Positions 34,897 to 42,756 of a stretch of DNA of 64,000 bases are shown here, one piece after another. Position 1 is the stretch's first letter, and each line of letters starts with the position of its first letter. The position numbers were made by a program, and so were the translations under genes. The notes under the pieces are model-generated. The model was not told the origin of the DNA. It did not search any database and worked only from the letters and a program-made list of their open reading frames with translations. This DNA is from RGIG3009 sp045541495 (GTDB lineage Bacteria; Bacillota; Clostridia; Oscillospirales; Acutalibacteraceae), in the NCBI GenBank assembly GCA_045541495.1, contig JAZQJE010000031.1, forward strand, positions 7,859-71,858, in the 5' to 3' direction.

Positions 34897-35349
34897 TCAG
34901 GCATATTCGTGTTGGCGGGGATCGGTGGTTTTTGGCTGATAGAAATGGCGAATGATATCCCGACGGGTAACGATCCCGATAAAGGAACCTAAGTCGTCGA
35001 TCACGGGGATAAAGTTTTGGTGCATGGCCCGTTCCACCAGTTGGTCGATACCGGCGGTGATTCGTACCGGCGGGTTACGATCAATCCGCAACACATCCCG
35101 TACAACCACTTCTTCAAGGGATTCTGACGAGATCGTCTGCAACGACTCCCCTATCTGCTGTTGTTCTTGCACCAGATACCATAAAAAATCGCCCTCGCTG
35201 ACGGTGCCCACATACCGATTTTCACGGGTGACGACGGGCAATGCGGAAAAACCACTTCGTTTTAGTTTTTCCAATCCTTGGCGGATGGTGTGATCTTCAT
35301 AAATACAACCAACTTGGCTTTTCGGGGTTAAAAAGTATGCCACATTCAT
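34897..35349 (-). CDS. CBS-domain pair protein
   Basis: A 150-residue cytoplasmic protein made of two CBS motifs (about residues 10-65 and 85-140), with SGFSALPVVTRENRYVGTVSEGDF and the second NFIPVIDDLGSFIGIVTRRDII. Such pairs bind adenine nucleotides and regulate partners, but a stand-alone pair has no assignable target. Start at 35349 because AGGAGG lies 7 nt upstream. It follows rlmH by 65 nt and ends at a terminator. Confidence 0.85.
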   Translation of the reverse strand: MNVAYFLTPKSQVGCIYEDHTIRQGLEKLKRSGFSALPVVTRENRYVGTVSEGDFLWYLVQEQQQIGESLQTISSESLEEVVVRDVLRIDRNPPVRITAGIDQLVERAMHQNFIPVIDDLGSFIGIVTRRDIIRHFYQPKTTDPRQHEYA

Positions 35350-35414
35350 ACGTTTGCCTCCTGACACGATCATTTTATCATTGGGGCATGAATAATCCGT
35401 GAATAACCCTAAAA

Positions 35415-35897
35415 TTATTTGTGATATTTACTGCCGGCTGTAATTTGCATGGCGCGATAGAGCTGTTCCAGCACCATTACCCGTGCCAATTGGTGAGGAA
35501 AGGTCATGGCGGACATGGACAGGCGCAAACGGGCGCTTTCTTTCACCAGATCCGACAGGCCGCAGGAACTGCCGATGACGAACGCCACATGGCTCACCCC
35601 GTCTACCGCCCATTTTTCCAGTTGGCCCGAGAGTTCGGGGGACGTCATCCCTTTGCCTTCGATACACAACGCGATCATGGACGCGCCGGCGGGAATACGG
35701 GAAAGCAAACGATGGCCTTCCGCCTGTAACGCGGCGGTGATTTGCGCGTCGGACGGATCGGCGGGCAATCGTTCTTCTTCCACTTCCACTATATGCAGTT
35801 TGCAAAACGGCGATAACCGTTTACTGTATTCCGCGCAAGCTGCGCGCCAGTATTCTTCTTTTAAGCGGCCTACACAGGCAATGGTTACCGTTAACAT
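35415..35897 (-). CDS. rlmH: 23S rRNA (pseudouridine1915-N3)-methyltransferase
   Basis: A 160-residue SPOUT methyltransferase, the standard size, acting on pseudouridine 1915 of 23S rRNA. Marks: N-terminal TVTIACVGRLKEEYWRAACAEY, the SAM-knot segment VAFVIGSSCGLSDLVKE and the tail MTFPHQLARVMVLEQLYRAMQI. The C-terminal KYHK is the usual ending. Start at 35897 behind GAGGAGAA. It follows walJ by 15 nt, an order common in Firmicutes. Confidence 0.96.
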   Translation of the reverse strand: MLTVTIACVGRLKEEYWRAACAEYSKRLSPFCKLHIVEVEEERLPADPSDAQITAALQAEGHRLLSRIPAGASMIALCIEGKGMTSPELSGQLEKWAVDGVSHVAFVIGSSCGLSDLVKESARLRLSMSAMTFPHQLARVMVLEQLYRAMQITAGSKYHK

Positions 35898-35912
35898 GGG
35901 TGTTCTCCTCAT

Positions 35913-36698
35913 TTAAAAGATCAAGGTGGGCCCGTTGTTTTCGGGCGGGGCCACCTGTAACACATAATCGCGGTTTTCTGTAAACCCCTGCGCGGTGAGC
36001 ACAGCGGCAGAAGCAGCCGCAGCCAAAGGCGGCAGATTGTTTTCACGGCTTAAATGGCCGAGGAATACACGGGTCGTGCCTTGCCGTATGAGAGCGGGAA
36101 GTTCCGCGGCACAGGCTTCGTTGGATAAGTGCCCCACTGAGGACAAGATCCGCCGTTTGAGCACGTACGGGTACGGGCCGTTTTCCAACATGCGGATGTC
36201 GTGGTTGGATTCGATATGTATAAGATCACAACCTGTCAAACCGTCCCGCACCGCATCGGTCATTTCTCCCAAGTCGGTGGCGATACCCACGGTGCGTCCG
36301 TCTCGCAGTTCCACGCGAAATCCTGTGCTTTCCCGACAGTCGTGGGAAGTGGGAAAAGCGGTCACACGAAAATCGTCAAAACAGGCTTCGGTGACGGGTA
36401 AACAACGGTCGCTATCCGCCAATGCGGCGGTGTCACATAAACCCTCGCGTGTGCCCTTTGAGGCAAAGATCGGCATACCGTACCGTTTTTGCAACACCCG
36501 CAGGCCCGCCGTGTGGTCGGTATGTTCGTGGGTAACGAAAATAGCGCCAATACGGCGGGGATCGATGTCCCGTTCCTGCAAGGCCCGTTCAATACGGCGG
36601 GCGCTGACACCCGCGTCGATTAAAATACCGCTATCCGGTGTGCCGATATATAAGCAGTTTCCGCTGCTGCCGCTGAATAACGGACAAAATCGTGCCAT
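35913..36698 (-). CDS. walJ: MBL-fold metallohydrolase WalJ/YycJ
   Basis: A 261-residue metallo-beta-lactamase-fold protein. Metal motif THEHTDHTAGL (about residue 56), with SSGNCLYIGT at the start and TSHDCRESTGF and SVGHLSNEACA following. YycJ/WalJ proteins are thought to be nucleases linked to DNA repair or to the WalRK system. Start at 36698 behind AAAGGAGG. It stands between murA and rlmH, only 24 nt past the murA terminator, without room for a normal promoter. No walRK genes are present in the window. Confidence 0.88.
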   Translation of the reverse strand: MARFCPLFSGSSGNCLYIGTPDSGILIDAGVSARRIERALQERDIDPRRIGAIFVTHEHTDHTAGLRVLQKRYGMPIFASKGTREGLCDTAALADSDRCLPVTEACFDDFRVTAFPTSHDCRESTGFRVELRDGRTVGIATDLGEMTDAVRDGLTGCDLIHIESNHDIRMLENGPYPYVLKRRILSSVGHLSNEACAAELPALIRQGTTRVFLGHLSRENNLPPLAAAASAAVLTAQGFTENRDYVLQVAPPENNGPTLIF

Positions 36699-36721
36699 GC
36701 CCGCCCTCCTTTCTATCCTAC

Positions 36722-36752
36722 AAAAACGGCGCACATTTGTGCGCCGTTTTTT
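36722..36752 (-). terminator. Terminator between murA and walJ
   Basis: Near-perfect 14-bp palindromic stem (36722-36735 with 36738-36751) with TTTTT on the minus strand. It overlaps the murA stop and ends 24 nt before the walJ start, so it probably acts as a leaky attenuator. Confidence 0.75.
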
Positions 36753-38034
36753 ATGCTTGTTTGATCATGGGTTCGGTCTCGGTGATTCGACGAATGTCCG
36801 CACCCAGTTTCCGAAGTTTGTCCACAATGTCTTCATAACCGCGTTCGATGTATTGGATATCTTCGATCTCGGTGACACCTTTGGCCGCCAACGCCGCTAA
36901 TACCATAGCCGCACCGGCACGCAGGTCCACCGCTTTGACGGGGGCCGCGGTTAGTTGGTTGCCGCCTTGCACCACCGCTAATTTACCGTCTACCTGAATT
37001 TCGGCACCCATGCGACGAAGTTCATCCACATAGCGGAAGCGGTTATCCCATACACTTTCATTGATAATGCTTGTCCCCTCCGCCATGGTAAGCAACACGG
37101 CGATCTGCGGTTGCATATCCGTGGGGAAACCGGGGTGAGGCATGGTTTTGACATTACAATGACGGGTGGGGCCGGGACAGGAAACACGAATCTCCTCATC
37201 AAACTCTTCCACCAAGGCACCCATTTCTTGCAATTTAGCGGTGATGGATTCCAAATGTTTGGGGATAACGTTGCGCACGGTGATATCGCCGTGCGTGGCA
37301 ACCGCCGCCGCCATATACGTTCCCGCTTCGATCTGGTCGGGAATAATGGAATAGGTGGTGCCGTACAACCGCGCGACACCGCGAATCTTGATGACGTCGG
37401 TACCCGCGCCGCGGATATCCGCGCCCATGGAGTTTAAGAAGTTGGCCAAATCCACGATATGGGGTTCCTTGGCGGCGTTTTCGATCACGGTCATGCCGTC
37501 GGCACATACCGCTGCCAACATGATGTTGACCGTGGCGCCTACCGACGCCATATCTAAGTAGATGGATCCGCCTACCAGTGCTTCGGCGCTGGCATCGATC
37601 ATACCGTCTTTCATGGGCGGGATCTGGGCACCTAAACAGGCAAATCCTTTAAGATGTTGGTCGATGGGGCGCACACCAAAGTTACAACCGCCCGGCATAG
37701 GAACGCGGGCGCGGCCGAAGCGGCCCAATAACGCACCGATAAAATAATAAGACGCGCGCATTTTTTTAGCCAGATCGTGGGGCACGGTCTGTGTCACGAT
37801 GGTACTGGAATCAATCTCCACCGTATGAGAATCCAGGCGGCGGACAATGGCACCCAATGCCGATAAGATCTCAAGGGCGGTGGCAACGTCAGCAATATTC
37901 GGGATGTTTTCGATACAACAAACGCCATTTGCCAATACCGTGGCCGGCAAGATTGCCACAACGGCGTTTTTGGCACCGCTGATATCCACTGTTCCGTGCA
38001 GACGATTTTCGCCGCGGATAAGATACTTATCCAC
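36751..38034 (-). CDS. murA: UDP-N-acetylglucosamine 1-carboxyvinyltransferase
   Basis: A 427-residue MurA that adds enolpyruvate to UDP-GlcNAc, the first committed step of peptidoglycan synthesis. KNAVVAILPATVLA gives the conserved Lys, MPGGCNFGVRP holds the catalytic cysteine (fosfomycin target), and PDQIEAGTYM and TDMQPQ are also in place. I choose GTG at 38034: GGAAGGGAG lies 8 nt upstream, while the GTG at 38043 abuts that ribosome site. The C-terminus is slightly extended (ETEPMIKQA). Own promoter. Confidence 0.95.
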   Translation of the reverse strand: MDKYLIRGENRLHGTVDISGAKNAVVAILPATVLANGVCCIENIPNIADVATALEILSALGAIVRRLDSHTVEIDSSTIVTQTVPHDLAKKMRASYYFIGALLGRFGRARVPMPGGCNFGVRPIDQHLKGFACLGAQIPPMKDGMIDASAEALVGGSIYLDMASVGATVNIMLAAVCADGMTVIENAAKEPHIVDLANFLNSMGADIRGAGTDVIKIRGVARLYGTTYSIIPDQIEAGTYMAAAVATHGDITVRNVIPKHLESITAKLQEMGALVEEFDEEIRVSCPGPTRHCNVKTMPHPGFPTDMQPQIAVLLTMAEGTSIINESVWDNRFRYVDELRRMGAEIQVDGKLAVVQGGNQLTAAPVKAVDLRAGAAMVLAALAAKGVTEIEDIQYIERGYEDIVDKLRKLGADIRRITETEPMIKQA

Positions 38035-38084
38035 AAAAGCCACTCCCTTCCGATGAAATGAAAAAGCCGCATATCACATGGGCT

Positions 38085-38193
38085 GACAACTTGAAATTAC
38101 ACCACTAAATAGTATACCATACTTTTTAGAAAAATCAAACATTTTCTTATATTTTTTTGTGTTATCCACAATATATAGTATGTTCAAGTTGTC
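38085..38193. repeat. 11-bp inverted repeat flanking the murA promoter region
   Basis: GACAACTTGAA (38085-38095) is the exact reverse complement of TTCAAGTTGTC (38183-38193). The right copy overlaps a second small palindrome, GTTCA-N7-TGAAC (38182-38198). A DnaA-box match TTATCCACA lies between, at 38162-38170. The function is unknown; looped repressor sites are one option. Confidence 0.5.
38111..38139 (-). promoter_or_regulatory. Promoter of murA
   Basis: Minus strand TTTGAT (38134-38139), 17-nt spacer, TGG-TATACT with TATACT at 38111-38116 (extended -10). Confidence 0.6.
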
Positions 38194-38234
38194 TGAACCT
38201 TAGACATGCAAGCATTTTCCACGCAAAAAATTTT

Positions 38235-38888
38235 TTAAAAACCGAGAGATTCTCCCACTAAAATGACTTTGATACGTCCCGCTTCCCGCTGATATCCCAT
38301 GGCCATATAGGTACAGCAGATACGGGCGGACGAGGCACAACCGTCGGTGCACCACTCGCCGTCTTTCCCCATACATTCGCCGCGTTCATGGCAATAGGTG
38401 GTGCAATGCAACCGTTTCGCATTAAGGGGTGCGGCTACCGTTTTCACCCGTTTTTCCGCTTCTTTTAAATCGGCTACTACTTTGTTGCAACCGACCACCA
38501 CAATCACCGAACGAGGGCCGAAACACATGGCAGCAATGCGGTTGCCATTGCCGTCTACATTGTACAATTCGCCACGTAAGGTAACGGCGTTGCTGGAGCA
38601 GAGATACGTATCCGCCGAAAACGAACGGCGGAAGAGATCGGTTACTTGTTCGCGGGTGAGATCGGGGGCATACCGATCCAAAAACTGATAATCGCCGCCG
38701 CGAAGCAGGTCGATCACGCCTAATTCGTCCAATGTGCGAGAGCCACCCACCGCTACCGTGTTGCCTGTATGTAACAATTTTTTTAGGAGCGGTACCACCT
38801 CGTCAGCAGTATCCACCACATACGATTCCATATTGTTGCGGCGCAACGCTTCGGCAACAGCGTTCAACGATTGACGGGTCGTCATCAT
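38235..38888 (-). CDS. LUD-domain protein (LutC/DUF162-like)
   Basis: A 217-residue LUD-domain protein. The fold's phosphate-binding segment is TVAVGGSRTLDELGVIDLL; the family's GELYNVDGNGNRIAAMCFGP and VVVGCNKVVADLKEAEKR follow. The C-terminal part is Cys-rich (C-T-T-Y-C, then EWCTDGCASSARICC), which might bind a metal or cluster. The LutC relation suggests lactate or electron-transfer metabolism, but single-gene LUD proteins in clostridia have no fixed role. The start (ATGATG at 38888) has GGGAGG 8 nt upstream and overlaps the rpiB stop. Confidence 0.85.
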   Translation of the reverse strand: MMTTRQSLNAVAEALRRNNMESYVVDTADEVVPLLKKLLHTGNTVAVGGSRTLDELGVIDLLRGGDYQFLDRYAPDLTREQVTDLFRRSFSADTYLCSSNAVTLRGELYNVDGNGNRIAAMCFGPRSVIVVVGCNKVVADLKEAEKRVKTVAAPLNAKRLHCTTYCHERGECMGKDGEWCTDGCASSARICCTYMAMGYQREAGRIKVILVGESLGF

Positions 38889-39334
38889 TCGATATCCTCC
38901 CCGTTTTCAAGGGCGGTGATCAGATTCACACGGCGTTGATGGCGGCCACCTTCAAACTCGGTAGTGAGAAAGGTGGTCACGATCATTTTGGCCAGTTCCG
39001 GACCCACCACACGGGCGCCGATGGCCAACATGTTGGCATCGTTGTGTTGGCGAGTTAATTTGGCGGAATAAGGCTCACTGCAAAGAGCACAACGAATTCC
39101 TTTTACCTTGTTGGCGGATAAACTGATGCCGATTCCCGTCCCGCAGATAACAATACCCTTATCGCATTCCCCCGATGCCACCGCTTTGGCGGCGCGGGCA
39201 CCGAATACCGGATAGTCACAACTGTCGGTAGTATAAGTACCGAAATCCCGATATTTCAGTCCCATGTCGGTGAGCAGGGCTTGGATCTCCCGTTTCATAT
39301 CGAGAGCAGAGTGGTCACAGGCAATAGCGATCAT
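38885..39334 (-). CDS. rpiB: Ribose-5-phosphate isomerase B
   Basis: A 149-residue RpiB, interconverting ribose-5-phosphate and ribulose-5-phosphate. The N-terminal IAIACDHSALDMKREI, the catalytic cysteine in CGTGIGISLSANKV, RCALCSEPYSAKLTRQHNDANMLAIGARV and a Glu/Arg-rich tail are standard. Start at 39334 behind AGGAGG. It follows the ispH-rpsA terminator by only 20 nt and has no visible promoter of its own. It overlaps the LUD gene by 4 nt. Confidence 0.95.
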   Translation of the reverse strand: MIAIACDHSALDMKREIQALLTDMGLKYRDFGTYTTDSCDYPVFGARAAKAVASGECDKGIVICGTGIGISLSANKVKGIRCALCSEPYSAKLTRQHNDANMLAIGARVVGPELAKMIVTTFLTTEFEGGRHQRRVNLITALENGEDIE

Positions 39335-39353
39335 CACAATTCCTCCTAAAAAA

Positions 39354-39386
39354 AGGAAACGGATTGCCTTGTACATTCCGTTTCCT
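39354..39386 (-). terminator. Terminator between ispH-rpsA and rpiB
   Basis: 10-bp stem (39354-39363 with 39377-39386) followed on the minus strand by a run of eight T that merges into the AGGAGG of rpiB. Confidence 0.8.
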
Positions 39387-39403
39387 TTCCTTTGTTATCG
39401 AAT

Positions 39404-41449
39404 TTACTCAGCAGTTTCCTCAGCAGGAGCTTCCTCTGCTTCGGTGACTTCTGCCGTTTCTTCGGCAACCTCTTCCGCAGGGGCCTCTTTTTCGATCAAT
39501 GCACGGATGGACAGGCTGATGCGTTTGGCATCGTAGTCCACAGCGGTGATCTTGGCTTCCACTTCCTCGCCCACTTTCAGCGCATCTTGGGGTTTATCGA
39601 TGCGGCGATCGGCGATCTGGGAAATGTGGATCAAGCCGTCAACACCGGGGATGATCTGCGCGAAAGCGCCGAAGGTGGTCATACCTACGATCTTCACGGT
39701 GACAACATCGTCCACATGGTAGTTGTTTTTGAAAATCTCAAAGGGGTTGTCTTCCGCACGGCGGTATCCCAGAGAGATCTTTTTCTTTTCTTGGTCCAGA
39801 TCACGGATGTATACGTCCACCGTGTCGCCCACGTTGACGACTTCGGAGGGGTGCTTGATGTGATTCCAAGACAATTCGGAAATGTGCACCATACCGTCTA
39901 CGCCGCCCAGATCCACAAACGCACCGTAGGAGGTGAGGGATTTGACAACGCCGGTATATGTTTGGCCAACTTCCGCTTGAGCAAAGAAGGCTTCTTCCTT
40001 CGCTTTGCGCTCTTCACGGGCAATGGCGCGAACAGAACCCACCGCGCGGTGGCGAGCATGATTGACTTCGATGACCTTGAAGCGAACGGTCTGTTTGACC
40101 AAGGGTGTCAGATCTTCCATACGGCTGGCAGAGGCCAGAGAAGCGGGGACAAAAATCTTCACGCCGTGAGAAGCGACCAAAATACCACCTTTGATCACGT
40201 CGGTGACGATGCCTTCCAGCACCTCGCCGCTTTCGGATGCCGCCACAACGGTATCCCAGCCTTTTTTGGCATCCACGCGTTTTTTGGACAGCATGATGGT
40301 GCCTTCTTGATCGTTGGTACGCATGATGAGCAGTTCCAGTTCATCTCCGATGTTGACCAATTCCGCGGGGTCGGTGCCTGCGGCGGACAGCTCTTCTACG
40401 GGAATGTAGCCGGTTTGTTTGCGGCCGATGACTTCGACTTGAACCTCGTTGGGAGCAATGCCCACAACGATACCGCGCACTTTCTCATCTGTAGTTAAAC
40501 TTTGAAGGGACGCTTCCAGCGCCTCTTCAAAACTCATTTCGTCAAAGGACTTGACAGGTGCGGTCTCCTCCGCAATTTCTTGGACTTCGTTGTTGTTGAC
40601 TTCGGACATGGTTGAAAGTACCTCCTTTATGATATCGGCAGGGGTGGATGCTCCCGCGGTCACGCCGATCTTGCGCGCGCCCGCAAAGGTGTCTGCCTGC
40701 AACTCCGCCGCCGTTTCAATGAGAACGGTGGAACAGTGTTTTTGGCATACATCCCGCAATTTCGCGGTATTGGAACTTTGCCGTCCGCCGACAATAACCA
40801 TCACATCGCTTTGCTGTGACAGTGTATCTGCCTCCCGTTGCCGCTCGGCAGTTGCACTGCATATTGTATCAAAGATTTTGAGATTTGTATAGTGTTTTTT
40901 TGAGATTTCTTCGCATTTTTCCCAAATTTTTGAATGAAAAGTTGTCTGTGCCACCAAAACGACGGGGGCATCTTTGGGAGGATGTTCGGATTTGATCAGT
41001 TTTTCCAGCTCTTCTTCGTCGGAAAACACATAGGATGGGCCTTCACAATGGCCGCGGATCCCCATCACCTCGGGGTGATGTTCGTCCCCCGCAATGAGGA
41101 TGGTGGCGCCGGCGGCGGAATGTTGCACCGCCAAACGGTGAATTTTCGCCACAAACGGGCAGGTGGCATCGTACACATCCACGCCCTGTTCGGCCAGTTG
41201 ATCATACACGGTTTTGGCAACGCCGTGAGAACGGATCACTAAGGTATGATCGGGCGGCACTTCCTCGGGAGACCAAACAATACATACGCCCCGCTCACTT
41301 AATTGTTGTACCATCTGGGGATTGTGGATGATCGGGCCGAGGGTGCACACGTTTTTTCCCTCGTCCAGCAGGCGTTCCACCGCTTCCACCGCCCGCTTAA
41401 CGCCGAAACAAAAACCGGCGGATTTTGCTACAACGATCTCGGGTTTCAT
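39404..41449 (-). CDS. ispH: Bifunctional HMB-PP reductase (IspH) / ribosomal protein S1
   Basis: A 681-residue fusion. Residues 1-280 are IspH, the [4Fe-4S] enzyme that makes IPP/DMAPP in the MEP pathway; its three cluster cysteines lie in SAGFCFGVKRAV, YDATCPFV and FDTICSATAERQ. After an acidic linker (about 285-325) come four S1 RNA-binding repeats, each with a G-x-V core, for example GVVKSLTSYGAFVDLGGVDGMVHISEL. The C-terminus is Glu/Ala-rich. This fusion is known in Clostridia. GGAGGAAA precedes the ATG. It follows plsC with an ATGA overlap and ends at a terminator. Confidence 0.95.
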   Translation of the reverse strand: MKPEIVVAKSAGFCFGVKRAVEAVERLLDEGKNVCTLGPIIHNPQMVQQLSERGVCIVWSPEEVPPDHTLVIRSHGVAKTVYDQLAEQGVDVYDATCPFVAKIHRLAVQHSAAGATILIAGDEHHPEVMGIRGHCEGPSYVFSDEEELEKLIKSEHPPKDAPVVLVAQTTFHSKIWEKCEEISKKHYTNLKIFDTICSATAERQREADTLSQQSDVMVIVGGRQSSNTAKLRDVCQKHCSTVLIETAAELQADTFAGARKIGVTAGASTPADIIKEVLSTMSEVNNNEVQEIAEETAPVKSFDEMSFEEALEASLQSLTTDEKVRGIVVGIAPNEVQVEVIGRKQTGYIPVEELSAAGTDPAELVNIGDELELLIMRTNDQEGTIMLSKKRVDAKKGWDTVVAASESGEVLEGIVTDVIKGGILVASHGVKIFVPASLASASRMEDLTPLVKQTVRFKVIEVNHARHRAVGSVRAIAREERKAKEEAFFAQAEVGQTYTGVVKSLTSYGAFVDLGGVDGMVHISELSWNHIKHPSEVVNVGDTVDVYIRDLDQEKKKISLGYRRAEDNPFEIFKNNYHVDDVVTVKIVGMTTFGAFAQIIPGVDGLIHISQIADRRIDKPQDALKVGEEVEAKITAVDYDAKRISLSIRALIEKEAPAEEVAEETAEVTEAEEAPAEETAE

Positions 41450-42057
41450 TTAGTTTCCTCCATCATAGCGGCAATCGTACCCATAATAGTACGGGTGGCA
41501 TAGCGCAGGTCGGGTTTCTCGGGGTCTTGCAAATGTAAGTCTTCGGGTGACAACACCTTGCCAAAAGTAATCGTGATGGGTTTAAAGGGACGCATTTTTT
41601 GCCCCTTGGTGGTGATGGCCACCGGCAACACACTGGCCCCTGTACGGGACACGATCAGTGCCGCACCGGATTTGGGGCGCAACAACTCTCCTGTTTTGGA
41701 ACGGGTACCTTCGGGGAAAATCCCCACCATCTTACCGCTGTCCACCAATTCTTTCGCCTTATCAATAGCACCGGTGTCGCCGGTGCCCCGCTTCACGGGG
41801 AACGCACCGATCTGTTTGCCCAAAAACCACGTGAACAGTTTGTTACAAAACAATTCGGCTTTGGCCATGAAAAACACATGGCGATGTTGCACCACTTCCA
41901 ACAATACGGGATCCCAATTGGAGATATGGTTACTGCACAGCACAATAGGCGGGTCGCCGGGGGTTGGGGGGATGTTCTCCCGTCCCACAACGTTGACCCA
42001 CATAAAAGACCGTACAATGGGTGTTAACAAATAGACGATAGCGCGTCCGAACCGCAT
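41446..42057 (-). CDS. plsC: 1-acyl-sn-glycerol-3-phosphate acyltransferase
   Basis: A 203-residue lysophosphatidate acyltransferase for phosphatidic acid synthesis at the membrane. One hydrophobic N-terminal segment precedes the NHX4D motif CSNHISNWDP, then GAFPVKRGTGD, FPEGTRSKTG and LPVAITTKG. GGAGGGG is 8 nt before the ATG. Its stop overlaps the IspH-S1 start as ATGA, and it follows cmk by 5 nt; cmk-plsC-ispH-rpsA is a well-known clostridial order. Confidence 0.93.
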   Translation of the reverse strand: MRFGRAIVYLLTPIVRSFMWVNVVGRENIPPTPGDPPIVLCSNHISNWDPVLLEVVQHRHVFFMAKAELFCNKLFTWFLGKQIGAFPVKRGTGDTGAIDKAKELVDSGKMVGIFPEGTRSKTGELLRPKSGAALIVSRTGASVLPVAITTKGQKMRPFKPITITFGKVLSPEDLHLQDPEKPDLRYATRTIMGTIAAMMEETK

Positions 42058-42062
42058 GGGCT

Positions 42063-42740
42063 TTACCCCTCCAAAGCGTTTAAAATCGTGTTTTTCAGCA
42101 ATGCCACGGACTCTTCCAAGGTGTTGTTCGTGGTATCCAGGCAGATGGCATCTTCCGCGGGGCGAAGCGGCGCCGCCGCCCGATGGGAATCGTTATAATC
42201 CCGCTCTTTCATATCGCGCAGCACTTCGTCATAGGTGGTGGCGACGCCTTTCTCTTGTAATTCTTCAAAACGGCGTCGCGCCCGATCTTCGGCGGTGGCG
42301 GATAAAAAGATCTTCACATCGGCGAACGGCAACACCACCGTGCCGATATCCCGTCCGTCCATGATGACGCTTTGTTTACGGGCGGTATCCTGTTGCAGAT
42401 GAAGGAGATATTGCCGCACCACGGGGAGCGCCGAGATGGCGGAAGCCGCCATGGACACCTCCGGTGTGCGGATGAGGTCGCTGACGTTTTCCCCATCCAG
42501 CCATACCTGCTGAACGCCGTCTTGATGGGTGAGTTCCACAATGATGGTCTCCAACATAGGTGCAACGGCGGCTTCGTCGTTTGGGGCAATCCCCCGACAC
42601 AAAGCGGCATAGCCCACGGTGCGGTACAGCGCACCGGTATCCACATACAGGCAACCCAGTTGCGCCGCTAAAATGCGGGCAATGGTGCTTTTTCCCGCGC
42701 CGGCGGGACCATCAATAGCAATCGCGATGGGTTTTGTCAT
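42063..42740 (-). CDS. cmk: Cytidylate kinase
   Basis: A 225-residue CMP kinase. The P-loop is IAIDGPAGAGKST near residue 7; the CMP site segments are YVDTGALYR, GRDIGTVVLP and ERDYNDSHRAAAPLRPAEDAICLDT. Start chosen at 42740 (MTKPIAIAI); the longer frame would run back into the flavoprotein gene. The ribosome site is weak (AAGGATG, 13 nt away), so translation may be coupled to the flavoprotein gene 16 nt upstream. Confidence 0.94.
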   Translation of the reverse strand: MTKPIAIAIDGPAGAGKSTIARILAAQLGCLYVDTGALYRTVGYAALCRGIAPNDEAAVAPMLETIIVELTHQDGVQQVWLDGENVSDLIRTPEVSMAASAISALPVVRQYLLHLQQDTARKQSVIMDGRDIGTVVLPFADVKIFLSATAEDRARRRFEELQEKGVATTYDEVLRDMKERDYNDSHRAAAPLRPAEDAICLDTTNNTLEESVALLKNTILNALEG

Positions 42741-42756
42741 ACCGTAATACACATCC

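Noticed and set aside
38162..38170. DnaA box TTATCCACA as a sign of oriC
   Set aside because: Only one perfect box; no dnaA, dnaN or box cluster nearby. Kept only as an observation.
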